DNA of 64,000 nucleotides from an uncultured Paenibacillus sp. (GTDB lineage: Bacteria > Bacillota > Bacilli > Paenibacillales > Paenibacillaceae), in the NCBI GenBank assembly GCA_937895345.1, contig CALAWP010000011.1, positions 1-64,000 on the forward strand, in the 5' to 3' direction. The translations under genes were made by a program, and so were the position numbers. This document shows positions 7,284 through 15,991 of the stretch, in pieces. The notes under the pieces were generated by a model. The model did not search any database. It was not told the origin of the DNA and was given only the letters and a program-made list of their open reading frames with translations. Every line of letters starts with the position of its first letter. Position 1 is the first letter of the stretch.

Positions 7284-8728
7284 TCCTCCGCGCCCCCATT
7301 CAAACCGTAATTTTCGTAAAAATAGTTCATAAATACCCCGTTCGGGTCATATTCCCGCTTTTTGGCGAAAAAATAATCGGCGCGAGGATAAACCTCCCTC
7401 ATTTGCTCGCGGGTCGGATAAGCGATGTAAGGCAAATAATACGACCCGTCATGCGCGATCGCTTCGTCGACGATCCGCCTCGTCCCCTGCTCCATCCTTT
7501 GTTGTCCGGACCGCGATAACGGAGCGTGAAACAAACAAACGAGCGCGAGCATGTCGTCTTTGGCGTAAGACAATACCGCTTCCTCATCCCGGTTGACATA
7601 GCGAATCGTAATATTAAGCAGCCCAAGCTTTTCTTCCTTTACGATATCGCCCAGCTTACGCACAAAGCTGTCGAACCGGTCGACGGGGACAAAATATTCC
7701 TGAAGCTGATCGTTTGAGCCGGGCTGCCCGTACTCCATAAATTCGTAGGCGGCGCGCATCGCGTTGTTGCGGCTTACGATTTGACCGGATTGCCCGGCAA
7801 ATACCCGCTTCTGAAGGTTCCACTGCAGCTCCTTGCCCCAGTCGAACGAACGGTTCAATTGAAACAGCAGCTTGCCGGGCGCGACCCATCGGTCCTGATC
7901 GGTTAGCCGGTTATGCTCGTCAAGGCTCACGGCGGGATCCGCTGCGTAATTTTTGGCAAGCACCTCCTGCAAATAACTGTCCGGCGCGATGGAAATGCGG
8001 CCGATGTGCATTTTGATTTGCTCGTTCGTCAGCACTTCTTTTTGAAAATATTCGGCGTATTCCTCCAGCGGCATGACGACGGTTTGTTCCCGGTACGCTT
8101 CGTCCGCCGTCAGCCGGAGCGTGACATCCGTAATCACGCCAAACAGACCGTACCCGCCAAGCGCAAGAGGGAACAGCTCGCCATGCTCCGTTCTGCTCAC
8201 GTTCAGCAGCTCGCCGTTCGCGTTCAGAAGCCTGAACGACTCCACGCTTGCGATCATCGACCCGTTGCGGATATCCCGGCCGTGAGCGTTGACGCTGACG
8301 GAGCCGCCCACGGTAAAAGGATTAATCGACTGCATCGTCATCACCGACAACCCCAGCGGGTTGACCGCTTGCTGAACGTCGTCCCAGGCGGCGCCCGCCT
8401 GCACCGTGACCAGCCTCGCCTCCGGGTCAACGCCGAGCACTTTGTTGAACGTCGTCATATCGATCACGATGCCGTCCTTGTAATAAGTATGACCGCCTTG
8501 GCTGTGCCTCTGGCCGGCTATGGAGACGGTTTTCCCTTCCGCTCCGGCTTCGCGGATAATTCGCGACAGCTGCTCTGTCTCTCTCCCTTGGACGACCCGC
8601 TCCACCTTGACCGGATGAAGGCGGCTGTAATCCGTAATCAAATACGGGTCCTGATCCGCGGAGCTTGTACGGACATATTGAAGCAGACAGCACGCCGCGA
8701 GCACGATCAGAACGACACTTTTTCTCAT
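7280..8728 (-). CDS. Exported or membrane-anchored FAD-binding oxidoreductase (VAO/PCMH type)
   Basis: Flavoprotein of the FAD_binding_4 / aldonolactone-oxidase-like group. The start at 8728 is preceded by GGAGGAG. The first ~22 residues (MRKSVVLIVLAACCLLQYV) are a signal peptide or anchor. The FAD domain spans about residues 40-210, with SIAGQRHSQGGHTYY and NPFTVGGSVSVNAHGRD, the pyrophosphate-binding strand. The C-terminal part ends in YDPNGVFMNYFYENYG, as in sugar and lactone oxidases. An upstream open frame to 8812 has no ribosome site. It overlaps the half-MFS gene by ATGA. The substrate is not determined; an outward-facing alcohol or sugar oxidase is plausible. Confidence 0.88.
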   Translation of the reverse strand: MRKSVVLIVLAACCLLQYVRTSSADQDPYLITDYSRLHPVKVERVVQGRETEQLSRIIREAGAEGKTVSIAGQRHSQGGHTYYKDGIVIDMTTFNKVLGVDPEARLVTVQAGAAWDDVQQAVNPLGLSVMTMQSINPFTVGGSVSVNAHGRDIRNGSMIASVESFRLLNANGELLNVSRTEHGELFPLALGGYGLFGVITDVTLRLTADEAYREQTVVMPLEEYAEYFQKEVLTNEQIKMHIGRISIAPDSYLQEVLAKNYAADPAVSLDEHNRLTDQDRWVAPGKLLFQLNRSFDWGKELQWNLQKRVFAGQSGQIVSRNNAMRAAYEFMEYGQPGSNDQLQEYFVPVDRFDSFVRKLGDIVKEEKLGLLNITIRYVNRDEEAVLSYAKDDMLALVCLFHAPLSRSGQQRMEQGTRRIVDEAIAHDGSYYLPYIAYPTREQMREVYPRADYFFAKKREYDPNGVFMNYFYENYGLNGGAEE

Positions 8729-8795
8729 GCGCGATCTCCTCCGCCGTTCGGGATTTCCCGATACGTTCCTTTCCACCATCGTAATGGATCCGGGC

Positions 8796-8825
8796 AAAAA
8801 AAATAGTACCAACTTTTGTTGGTAC
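8796..8825 (-). terminator. Terminator after the Gfo/Idh gene
   Basis: Perfect 8-bp stem GTACCAAC/GTTGGTAC with a TTTT loop, followed on the minus strand by TATTTTTTTT. It lies between the dehydrogenase gene and the FAD gene. Confidence 0.8.
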
Positions 8826-8881
8826 CGTTAGAGTCATCTATTCCGAATCGTTCGTCTTCGGCCATGAGCGTTCGATGAGGG

Positions 8882-9946
8882 TCAATCCCAGCTCAGCTTG
8901 ACCTCGCTTCCCGTCCGGGACGATTCGTATATCGCGTCCAGGATGCGGTTGATCGTATATCCCGACAGTCCCGAGGTTATCGGCGTCTTGCCTTCGCGGA
9001 TGCATTCCGCGAAATGGCGGATCATCAGCACGCGGTCTTCGTCGCCTTCGAGCGGTGCGATGTCCTCCTGCACCACCTCGTTGCTGCGATGCGTCACGTA
9101 GGTGCCCTTTTCCCCGACGATCGCCGCGCCGCCCCGAGTGCCCATCAGATGAACGAACGGATCTTCCGGCAAGCCCGCCGCATGGGCCGCCCAGCTGACC
9201 TCCAGCGACAAGGTGGCGCCGTTGTCCAGCTTGATAAGCGCGGAAGCCAAATCCTCGACGTCGTAATAACCGTCCCAGTTCGGCGTTCCCCAGTTGCCGA
9301 TCCCTTCCCGCTTCGGACCGAACTCGGCGTAGGTGGAGCCGAATACGGACACCGGCTTCGGACTGCCCATCAAATAAAGGGTCAAGTCCAGCATATGGAC
9401 GCCGATGTCGATAAGCGGGCCGCCGCCGGACTCGTCCATGCGGGTAAACCAGGAGCCCCAGCCCGGAATTCCTTTTTTGCGGAGCCAGCCGGTCTTGGCG
9501 TTGTAGATCTGCCCGACCTCGCCGTTGTCGATCATCGCCTTGACCGCGCGGCTGATTCCTTTCCATCGCATTTGATGGGACATCATCAGCACTTTGCCGG
9601 ATTGGCCGGCCGCGTCGACAATGCGGCGCGCTTCCTTCGAATGGATCGCCATCGGCTTCTCCAGCAGCACATGCTTGCCGCTCTCCAGCGCCTGAACCGC
9701 AAGGTCGGCGTGAAACCGGTTCGGCACGCACACGATGACCGCATCGATCGTTTCGTCCTCCAGCAAAGCCTGAGGGTTGTCGTGCACCTTCGAAATGCCG
9801 TGCTCCTCCGCGCGCTGCTGCGCCAGCGGCAAATAAGCGTCGGTCACCGCCGCCGCCTCGATCCCTTCCACCCGGGCCAGCGTCCCGAGATGGACGTTGC
9901 CGATCGCTCCCGCTCCGATGATGCCTGTACGAATGGTTGAATTCAT
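8882..9946 (-). CDS. Gfo/Idh/MocA family NAD(P)-dependent dehydrogenase
   Basis: Predicted sugar or cyclitol dehydrogenase. It has an N-terminal Rossmann fold (GIIGAGAIGNVHLGTL, residues 7-22) and the family motif EKPMAIHSKEA near residue 95, followed by a C-terminal alpha/beta domain with GGGPLIDIGVHMLDLTLYLMG carrying the catalytic-type Asp/His. The start at 9946 follows AGAGGAG; the frame open to 10045 adds an unlikely N-terminus. 354 residues is normal. The substrate cannot be told from sequence; neighbours do not help. Confidence 0.93.
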   Translation of the reverse strand: MNSTIRTGIIGAGAIGNVHLGTLARVEGIEAAAVTDAYLPLAQQRAEEHGISKVHDNPQALLEDETIDAVIVCVPNRFHADLAVQALESGKHVLLEKPMAIHSKEARRIVDAAGQSGKVLMMSHQMRWKGISRAVKAMIDNGEVGQIYNAKTGWLRKKGIPGWGSWFTRMDESGGGPLIDIGVHMLDLTLYLMGSPKPVSVFGSTYAEFGPKREGIGNWGTPNWDGYYDVEDLASALIKLDNGATLSLEVSWAAHAAGLPEDPFVHLMGTRGGAAIVGEKGTYVTHRSNEVVQEDIAPLEGDEDRVLMIRHFAECIREGKTPITSGLSGYTINRILDAIYESSRTGSEVKLSWD

Positions 9947-10101
9947 CGACTGTCTGCTCCTCTTGTTTAAAATATACGGCAGGCGCTTCCCGTCCTTCTC
10001 AGGCTGAAGATGCCTGTCTATGCTGCATCTTCTTAAGCCTATCATCGTCTATCGAAAACAGATACCCGCAATTGTGCCGTTTTTTTCTGCCCAGTTGTCC
10101 T

Positions 10102-11166
10102 CTAATGATGAAGCCGCCACGTCTCCCCATGCGGCAGCACGACCACTCTCGAAGGGTCCAGTCCGATCCGGCTCCGCTCCGCTTCCAGCCTGTCCAGCGC
10201 CTCCTTGGGCGTATCGTCGGCCAGCTTGAACGAACCGTAATGCATCGGAACGAACAGCCCGGCCCCCGTATCCCGGAACGCTTGCAGCGCTTCCTCCGGC
10301 GTCACGTGCTGCGGGCTCATAAACCATTCCGGCTCGTAAGCCCCGATCGGCATAAGCGCCACGTCGATCGAGAACCGGCGGCCGATCTCCTTGAACCCCC
10401 GGAAATAACCGCTGTCCCCCGCAAAATAAACCGTCGGCGAAGGGCCGGCGGTCGGCCTCGCGTCCCGATCCGGAGCGGAGGGCGAAGACGATTCCGAAAA
10501 TGCTGCGGATTCCGGTACGCGCGGCGTTGCGGAGCCGGCCCCCGGCAAGCCGCCGCCGCTTCCGGCCGCCGGCTTGCCCGAAGCCTCAATGACCCAGCCG
10601 CCCCAATGGGAGCTGTTCATATCCCAGGGCGTGCGTCTGGTCCAATGCTGGGACGGCACGAACGTAAACGTAACGCCCCGGATTTGCGCCGATTCCCACC
10701 AATGCAGCTCCGTTACGCGGGCAAAGCCCTTCAGCCTCAGCTTCGCCTTCAGCCCCGCGGGAACGAGCAGTTCCTTGTCTCCGGCCAGCCTTCTTAATGA
10801 ACTTATGCTAAGATGATCATAGTGAGAATGCGAAACTAATACAACATCGACCGGCGGAACGTCCCCGATCGGTATGCCCGGCGGTGACAGCCGCTTTTGA
10901 AAAGCCATTTGACCCGACCATACGGGATCCGTCACAATATTAAGGCCGCTGTGCTGAATCAGAAAAGTCGAATGGCCGATCCACGTAATCGTCGGCAGCG
11001 ATCTGTTGCTCCGCAGCAATTCGAGATCCGGCTGTGCATTCGGAACTCGATAGGAATAGTCTTTTTGCTTCAGCTTTCGCATCCGTTCCTGACGCCATCG
11101 CTTGAATTGCTTATACGACGTATGATTTTCGACGGAATCCAGATTGGCAAACCTTTTGACCCGCAA
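10102..11166 (-). CDS. MBL-fold metallo-hydrolase, UlaG / NAPE-PLD-like
   Basis: Zinc-dependent hydrolase of the metallo-beta-lactamase fold. Visible elements are WIGHSTFLIQHSGLNIVTDPVW, the metal motif SHSHYDHLS, FAGDSGYFRGFKEIG, the late His of MSPQHVTPEEALQAF and VPMHYGSFKLA. This set matches the NAPE-PLD/UlaG-like branch. I chose the TTG at 11166 because GGGAGG precedes it by about eight bases; the open frame to 11322 has a non-conserved start. A Gly/Ala/Ser/Pro-rich insertion of about 50 residues interrupts the domain just before the TVYFAGDSGYF strand and is unlike the compact family members. Substrate unknown. Confidence 0.88.
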   Translation of the reverse strand: MRVKRFANLDSVENHTSYKQFKRWRQERMRKLKQKDYSYRVPNAQPDLELLRSNRSLPTITWIGHSTFLIQHSGLNIVTDPVWSGQMAFQKRLSPPGIPIGDVPPVDVVLVSHSHYDHLSISSLRRLAGDKELLVPAGLKAKLRLKGFARVTELHWWESAQIRGVTFTFVPSQHWTRRTPWDMNSSHWGGWVIEASGKPAAGSGGGLPGAGSATPRVPESAAFSESSSPSAPDRDARPTAGPSPTVYFAGDSGYFRGFKEIGRRFSIDVALMPIGAYEPEWFMSPQHVTPEEALQAFRDTGAGLFVPMHYGSFKLADDTPKEALDRLEAERSRIGLDPSRVVVLPHGETWRLHH

Positions 11167-11415
11167 ACGCCTTTCCCTCCCTGCACGATTCTGTACGCGG
11201 CATCGAAATGCCCTACCCTTAATGTACCAAGGGTAACGTACCGATTGCAAATGGCGTGAAGCCGAAGGTTCGCAGACAGGCGGGAGAACGACGCCCGGCG
11301 CAAGCAAGCGCACGGTTGTCATTGCCTGTCCCGGTCATGGTATAGTAAAGATAGAACGGCCGGTGACGGCATCGAACCATTTAACGAATCCGCTTCTGAC
11401 AAGGAGGACATCGAT

Positions 11416-12567
11416 ATGAAGCTTATTTCAATAGAACCGACGCCCAGCCCGAATTCCATGAAGCTGAACGTGGACGAAACGCTGCCGCGCGGCAAAAGAC
11501 AAACGTTCAAGCCGGGCGAGGCCGCCGGAGCGCCGGAGCCGCTGCAGCGTCTGCTGCAAATCGAAGGCGTGCGCGGCTTGTTCCGCACGGCCGACTTTAT
11601 CGCGCTGGACCGCAAGCCGGGCGCGGACTGGGCCGGCATTCTGGCCGAGGCGCGCCAAGTGCTGCAAGGCGCGGAAGGGCAGGCGCAAGCCGGACAAGGC
11701 ATCGCGTCGAGCTTTGGCGAGGCGCAGGTGTTCGTGCAAATGTACCGCGGCATTCCGATTCAGGTGCGCGTCCGGATGGACGGCGGCGAGGTGCGTTCGG
11801 CGCTGCCCGACAAGTTCGGAGAGGCGGTCGGCAAAGCGGCCGGCTCCTCCATGATCCGGGAGCGCAAGCTTGAGGAATTCGGCGTCCGTTATGGCGACCC
11901 GGAAGAGATTGCGGCGGAAATCGTGCGCGAGCTGGATGCGGCCTATACGCCGGAGCGGCTCGATGAGCTGGCGGAAACGGCCAAAGCGGAGGGAGAAAGC
12001 GGGGAAGCCGCGCCCGCTCCGCTGCGGCCGGAGCCGCTGCCGCTGGAGCAGGTGGAGAAAGCTTTCGAATCGGACGACTGGCAGGTGCGCTACGCCGCTC
12101 TGGACCGTTACGTCAGCGCGCCGGAAGGACTGCCTCTGCTGGCGAAGGCGATCCGCGACGACAATGCGTCCATCCGCCGTCTGGCCGTCGTCTATCTGGG
12201 CGACTTGCGCTCCAAGGAGGCGCTGCCGCTGCTGTTCGAGGCGCTGAAGGATTCCTCGAGCTCCGTCCGCCGCACCGCCGGCGATACGTTGTCCGACTTG
12301 GGCGATCCCGATGCGATCGGTCCGATGATCGAGGCGCTGAAGGACAAAAACAAGCTGGTTCGCTGGCGGGCGGCGCGGTTTCTGTACGAGGCGGGAGACG
12401 AATCGGCGATCGAGGCGCTGAAGGAAGCGGCGCAGGACAACGAATTCGAAATCCAGCTTCAAGCCAGAATCGCCCTGGAGCGGATCGAGCGGGGCGAGGA
12501 AGCGGCCGGCTCCGTCTGGCAGCAAATGACGGCCGCCCGCAGCCGCGCGGCCGAAGCCGAACAATAA
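11416..12567 (+). CDS. cvfC: CvfC-type protein: NifU-N/scaffold domain plus HEAT repeats
   Basis: Resembles the conserved virulence factor C family of Firmicutes. The N-terminal ~90 residues (MKLISIEPTPSPNSMKLNVDETLPRGKRQTF) are the Nfu N-terminal-type domain. The C-terminal half (about 210-370) is a run of HEAT/PBS-lyase-like repeats (RYAALDRYV, IRRLAVVYLGDL, VRRTAGDTLSDLGDPDAIGPMIEALKD, VRWRAARFLYEAGDESAIEALKEA). It lacks the Cys-x-x-Cys of true Fe-S carriers in the N-terminal part, so a scaffold role is inferred. The Shine-Dalgarno is AAGGAGGAC. A promoter-like TTGTCA (11316) and TATAGT (11341) have a long 19-base spacer. It converges with the next gene, with only five bases between stops. 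Confidence 0.87.
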   Translation: MKLISIEPTPSPNSMKLNVDETLPRGKRQTFKPGEAAGAPEPLQRLLQIEGVRGLFRTADFIALDRKPGADWAGILAEARQVLQGAEGQAQAGQGIASSFGEAQVFVQMYRGIPIQVRVRMDGGEVRSALPDKFGEAVGKAAGSSMIRERKLEEFGVRYGDPEEIAAEIVRELDAAYTPERLDELAETAKAEGESGEAAPAPLRPEPLPLEQVEKAFESDDWQVRYAALDRYVSAPEGLPLLAKAIRDDNASIRRLAVVYLGDLRSKEALPLLFEALKDSSSSVRRTAGDTLSDLGDPDAIGPMIEALKDKNKLVRWRAARFLYEAGDESAIEALKEAAQDNEFEIQLQARIALERIERGEEAAGSVWQQMTAARSRAAEAEQ

Positions 12568-12572
12568 GCTCG

Positions 12573-13871
12573 TCAATATTCGATATGCAGCTGCACCAGC
12601 AGCGATCCGTCCGTGCCGTACGGCTCGTAGCTCGCCCTGTAGCCGACGCTGGCGTTCAAGCCGGCGAAGGCGGCCTTCAACGCTTCGGGAAATCCGCTTT
12701 CGTCCGTATAGCGGAACTCCAGTTGGCGGGCGCGCTCGCGGACGGCCGCACGGATCGCTTCCCGCAGCGCATGTTCCCCGTCCAGCGTATGCTCCGGCTC
12801 AAGCCAATGAAGGCCGAGCGCTATTTTAAGCTTTCCGAATACCCGCCGCTCCTCTTCGGTGCCTTCCTTCTCCAATTGCCGCAGCGCATCGGCATAACGG
12901 GTGTCGGCCGCGGGATACGGCTTCGTCCATTGATGATCTTCCCGAAGCTCCCGGTCGGTCTTTAAATAATAAGTATACCGGACGCTGTCCTCCGGAGCTC
13001 CTACCGGATCGTCCCACGTCAGGTCCATGTGATACCAATGGCCGTCCAGCCGCACCATATTCCAGGCATGCTCTCCGGTGTCGACGGCGCCTTCCGCAAT
13101 GATGACGGGAATGCCCGCCTTCTCCAGCATTTTGTATCCGAGCAGCGCATAACCTTGGCATACCGCTTCGCCGCGGAACAGCGCATCGTGCGCCGTATAA
13201 TAAGCAAGCGACTGATCGTATTGGACGTTCAGCACGATCCAGTCGTGTATCGCCTTCACTTTCTCGTGCTCGTTCATCCCCGGCCGAAGCAGCGCTTGCA
13301 GCGTTTGCTCGACCCTCGCCTCGACTTCCGCGGTCTGCTCCTCCGATTCGCGAAACTTGGCTTCCACGGTAATCGTCGACTTTTTGCCGAGGCTGCGGAT
13401 CGTATACACGTACGATTCCAAAATATAAGCGACGTAATGGTCGCGTTGCAGGGCGGATCGGATAATGGCGGACATATTGTCCGACAGCTCTTCGCGGTCG
13501 CCCGTATAAGATACGGTAAACCGTTCCGCGCGGGATTGAAATCCTTCCGCCAGCTGCCGCTCCAATTCGCCGAACTTGCCCTTGCCATCGCCGCCAACCG
13601 TCTCGCCGGCCATATCGCCGCCTGTACGGCCGGACGCACTCGCTTCCCGGCCTTCGCCGGAGAATTGCCGTGCGGCGTCGGCGGCAGTCTCGCCCGGCGC
13701 GACGATTTCCGGCTCTTGGACTTCCTCGCCGCCGGACAAGAGCGGCAAGTCCGACGCGGCCAGCCTCCACATCTCCTGGAGCGCCGGAAGCGCGTTCCGG
13801 CTCCATTCGCTTCGGAACAAGACCGCCGCAATCGCCGCGAGCAGCAGCAGTCCCCATACCGTCTTTCGCAT
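12573..13871 (-). CDS. Secreted or anchored transglutaminase-like domain protein
   Basis: The N-terminus is a signal anchor (MRKTVWGLLLLAAIAAVLF). A Gly/Glu-rich low-complexity stretch follows (about 50-105), and a transglutaminase-like (papain-fold) core near residues 195-300. The triad is present: Cys in GEAVCQGYALL, His in GEHAWNMV, Asp in HMDLTWDDP. The C-terminal ~100 residues are not recognised. Bacterial members are usually proteases or cross-linking enzymes of unknown target outside the membrane. The Shine-Dalgarno is AAGGAGGG. There is no room for a terminator between this and the convergent CvfC gene. Confidence 0.87.
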   Translation of the reverse strand: MRKTVWGLLLLAAIAAVLFRSEWSRNALPALQEMWRLAASDLPLLSGGEEVQEPEIVAPGETAADAARQFSGEGREASASGRTGGDMAGETVGGDGKGKFGELERQLAEGFQSRAERFTVSYTGDREELSDNMSAIIRSALQRDHYVAYILESYVYTIRSLGKKSTITVEAKFRESEEQTAEVEARVEQTLQALLRPGMNEHEKVKAIHDWIVLNVQYDQSLAYYTAHDALFRGEAVCQGYALLGYKMLEKAGIPVIIAEGAVDTGEHAWNMVRLDGHWYHMDLTWDDPVGAPEDSVRYTYYLKTDRELREDHQWTKPYPAADTRYADALRQLEKEGTEEERRVFGKLKIALGLHWLEPEHTLDGEHALREAIRAAVRERARQLEFRYTDESGFPEALKAAFAGLNASVGYRASYEPYGTDGSLLVQLHIEY

Positions 13872-14067
13872 ACACCCTCCTTGCCGCCGCCCTGTTCGCG
13901 GCTGCCTTCCGTCGGCGAAGCCGATCCGCTCGCGCGGATGGCAGGCTTGGCCATTCGATCATGCTCTGCATTTCTTATCATCATATGCTCTTCACGTCCG
14001 AACATGTCTCTCGCCGTATGCCGCTTGTGCTCGCGGGACCGCCGGGGCTCGGCTGCCATAACCGGCT

Positions 14068-15069
14068 TTAGGCTTCCGGCGCGACCGGCCGCCTGGAAGG
14101 CCCGCCTCTCCGTACGTAACGATCCGCAAACGGGAGCACGGCTCGCCAAAATGCCGGATCCTGTTCCGAGCTGCTGTGGCCCCTTGACGAAACGAACAGC
14201 GTCCGAACGGTCCCTTCCGGCAATTCGGCGGCCAGCCGGCGCAAATCGTCCGGAGGAATAAAGTCGTCACCGTCGGAATGAATCATAAGCACCGGCGTCA
14301 AGCCGCCTTCCGCTTCGTTGTCCGGCGGCCGTCCCTCATCCGGCGCCGCTGCTCCCGCGGTGGCATGCGCGCGCAATATATCCGGGATGTTCGCCCGGCG
14401 GAACTGCTCCCTGGAGACGCCCGAGCGGATCCGCACGATCATCATAATCAAATAACCGAGCGGAAACATCGGCAGCTTCTTCCGCTTCAGCTCCACCCTC
14501 ATCATCGTTTCGAACTGCGCGGGCATCGAATCGGTGACGACCGCTTTCGCCTTCAGCCCTTCGGCGAGAGCCAGCAGCGCTCCGAAGCCGCCGATCGAAT
14601 GCCCGAGCACCATCAGCCGTTCGGGGTCGATCTCCGGCAGCAGGCGGCCCGCCTCCGCCGCGGCCAGCAGATCGTCGCGGAACATAAAGGCGGACGGCGC
14701 CTTGAACGGGGCGCTGTCGCCGTGGCCCCGCGCGTCATACACCATGACGGCGTAACCCGCTTCGCACAGGGGACGAACGTAGCGCAATACCCTGGTCCGG
14801 TTGGAGCCCCAGCCGTGAGCGACAATGACAAGCGGCAAGCTCCGCTCCTTCCGCCCGCAGCTCCCGTCCTTCGGCAGCAGCAGCCAGCCTTCGAGCGCCG
14901 CACCGCCGCTGCTGAACGTTACGGTTCGCCATTCGGCGTCCCCGGCATCCGGAGTCGGCGCGTTCGATATTTTGCGCGGCCTCTGGCTGATGACGGCAAT
15001 TCTCCATAGGGCAAGCCCGATAAACGATAATGCTGCAATGATTCCTACTATCCACCATACCGCTTGCAT
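14068..15069 (-). CDS. Membrane-anchored alpha/beta hydrolase
   Basis: One TM helix at the N-terminus (residues 3-24) precedes an alpha/beta-hydrolase fold. VAHGWGSNRTRVLRYV is the oxyanion region, GHSIGGFGALLAL carries the nucleophile Ser, and IHSDGDDFIP and SSRGHSSSEQD supply the Asp and His. It resembles the BAAT/dienelactone and prolyl-peptidase-like esterases. A short disordered segment (HATAGAAAPDEGRPPDNEAEGG) lies before the acid residue. The Shine-Dalgarno is GGAGGAAGG. Substrate unknown. Confidence 0.87.
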   Translation of the reverse strand: MQAVWWIVGIIAALSFIGLALWRIAVISQRPRKISNAPTPDAGDAEWRTVTFSSGGAALEGWLLLPKDGSCGRKERSLPLVIVAHGWGSNRTRVLRYVRPLCEAGYAVMVYDARGHGDSAPFKAPSAFMFRDDLLAAAEAGRLLPEIDPERLMVLGHSIGGFGALLALAEGLKAKAVVTDSMPAQFETMMRVELKRKKLPMFPLGYLIMMIVRIRSGVSREQFRRANIPDILRAHATAGAAAPDEGRPPDNEAEGGLTPVLMIHSDGDDFIPPDDLRRLAAELPEGTVRTLFVSSRGHSSSEQDPAFWRAVLPFADRYVRRGGPSRRPVAPEA

Positions 15070-15144
15070 TTCGACACCTTCCTCCGAGCGCTGTATTCGT
15101 TGAACTCCGGCTTGAATGCTGGCCCCGCTTGGGCGCTGCGCCGT

Positions 15145-15777
15145 TCAGCCGGCCTGAACGATATCCGTAAACGCCCGCGCCCTTTCCTCGATTTTGCGGA
15201 AGTCCCCTTCCTTCGCCCATTCCAGATTGACCAGCTTGCCGCCCATCCCGACGGCGTCGGCGCCGGCCTGGAAGTAATCCCGAATGTTGTGGAGGTCGAC
15301 CCCTCCCGTCGCCATAATCGGCACCCGGTCGAGCGGTCCCCGAATTTCCTTCAAATAACCCAGTCCGAGCGATGCCATCGGAAACAGCTTCACCGCTTCG
15401 GCCCCCGCCTTCAAAGCCCTTACGATTTCCGTAGGCGTCATGACGCCCGGCCAAACGGAAATGCCCCTCTCTTGACCGAAGGCGATCACTTCCTCGTCAA
15501 GATTCGGGGAGATCAGAAACTGCGCTCCGGCCGCCGCGGCCTGCTCTGCCAGCTTCTTGTCCGTCACCGTGCCCGCTCCGATCCACGCCTCGCCCGCAAA
15601 CCTGGAGCTCCACCGGTCGATCATGCGCGCGGCCCCGTCCGTATTCATCGTAATTTCCATCAGCCGGATGCCGCCGCCGATCAGCGCCTTGGCCGTGTCG
15701 TCGGCGTACCGGTCTTCCACCCCTCTTAATATCGCTACGATTTTATGCTTAAGCAGCCTGTCTAACATTTCGCTCAT
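15145..15777 (-). CDS. eda: Bifunctional 4-hydroxy-2-oxoglutarate / KDPG aldolase
   Basis: Class I aldolase, about 210 residues, that splits 2-keto-3-deoxy-6-phosphogluconate to pyruvate and glyceraldehyde-3-phosphate, or 4-hydroxy-2-oxoglutarate to pyruvate and glyoxylate. The Schiff-base Lys is in AVKLFPMASLG and the Glu in LMEITMNT; TGGVDLHNIRDYFQAGADAVGMGG is the phosphate-binding end. The ATG at 15777 is spaced six bases from GGGGG; the ATG at 15783 abuts it. No kdgK or uronate genes are beside it, so whether it serves pectin/uronate or Entner-Doudoroff flux is open. Confidence 0.93.
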   Translation of the reverse strand: MSEMLDRLLKHKIVAILRGVEDRYADDTAKALIGGGIRLMEITMNTDGAARMIDRWSSRFAGEAWIGAGTVTDKKLAEQAAAAGAQFLISPNLDEEVIAFGQERGISVWPGVMTPTEIVRALKAGAEAVKLFPMASLGLGYLKEIRGPLDRVPIMATGGVDLHNIRDYFQAGADAVGMGGKLVNLEWAKEGDFRKIEERARAFTDIVQAG

Positions 15778-15800
15778 GGTCATCCCCCTTGTCTTCTATA

Positions 15801-15987
15801 GTTGAACTAGTGATTTTCACGACTTAAGGCCAAGCTCCATAAGGAATCAACTTCCGATCGCTCTCGCAGGGTTGCTTGGATTTCCATGAACCTTATTTGG
15901 TGACCATCCCTCTGCAAAGGCAAACACTGCCGCTTCTCCAGTTCGATTTCCTCGTTCCGCTTGTATCGTGTGATTCTCTAGTTCAAC
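15801..15987 (+). mobile_element. MITE-like element, copy 1 (187 bp)
   Basis: A non-coding element bounded by GTTGAACTAG at the left and its exact complement CTAGTTCAAC at the right, flanked by TA on both sides. The interior closely matches 58618-58808 over its whole length and, in reverse orientation, 47725-47810. No ORF of note. Terminal inverted repeats, small size, intergenic location and TA flanks fit a miniature element mobilised by an IS630/Tc1-type transposase; the transposase is not in the window. It sits between the aldolase start and the mutY stop. Confidence 0.75.
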
Positions 15988-15991
15988 TAAT

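Noticed and set aside
11322..11346. Convincing sigma-A promoter before the CvfC gene
   Set aside because: TTGTCA and TATAGT are present, but the 19-base spacer is long, so I mention it only in the gene entry.
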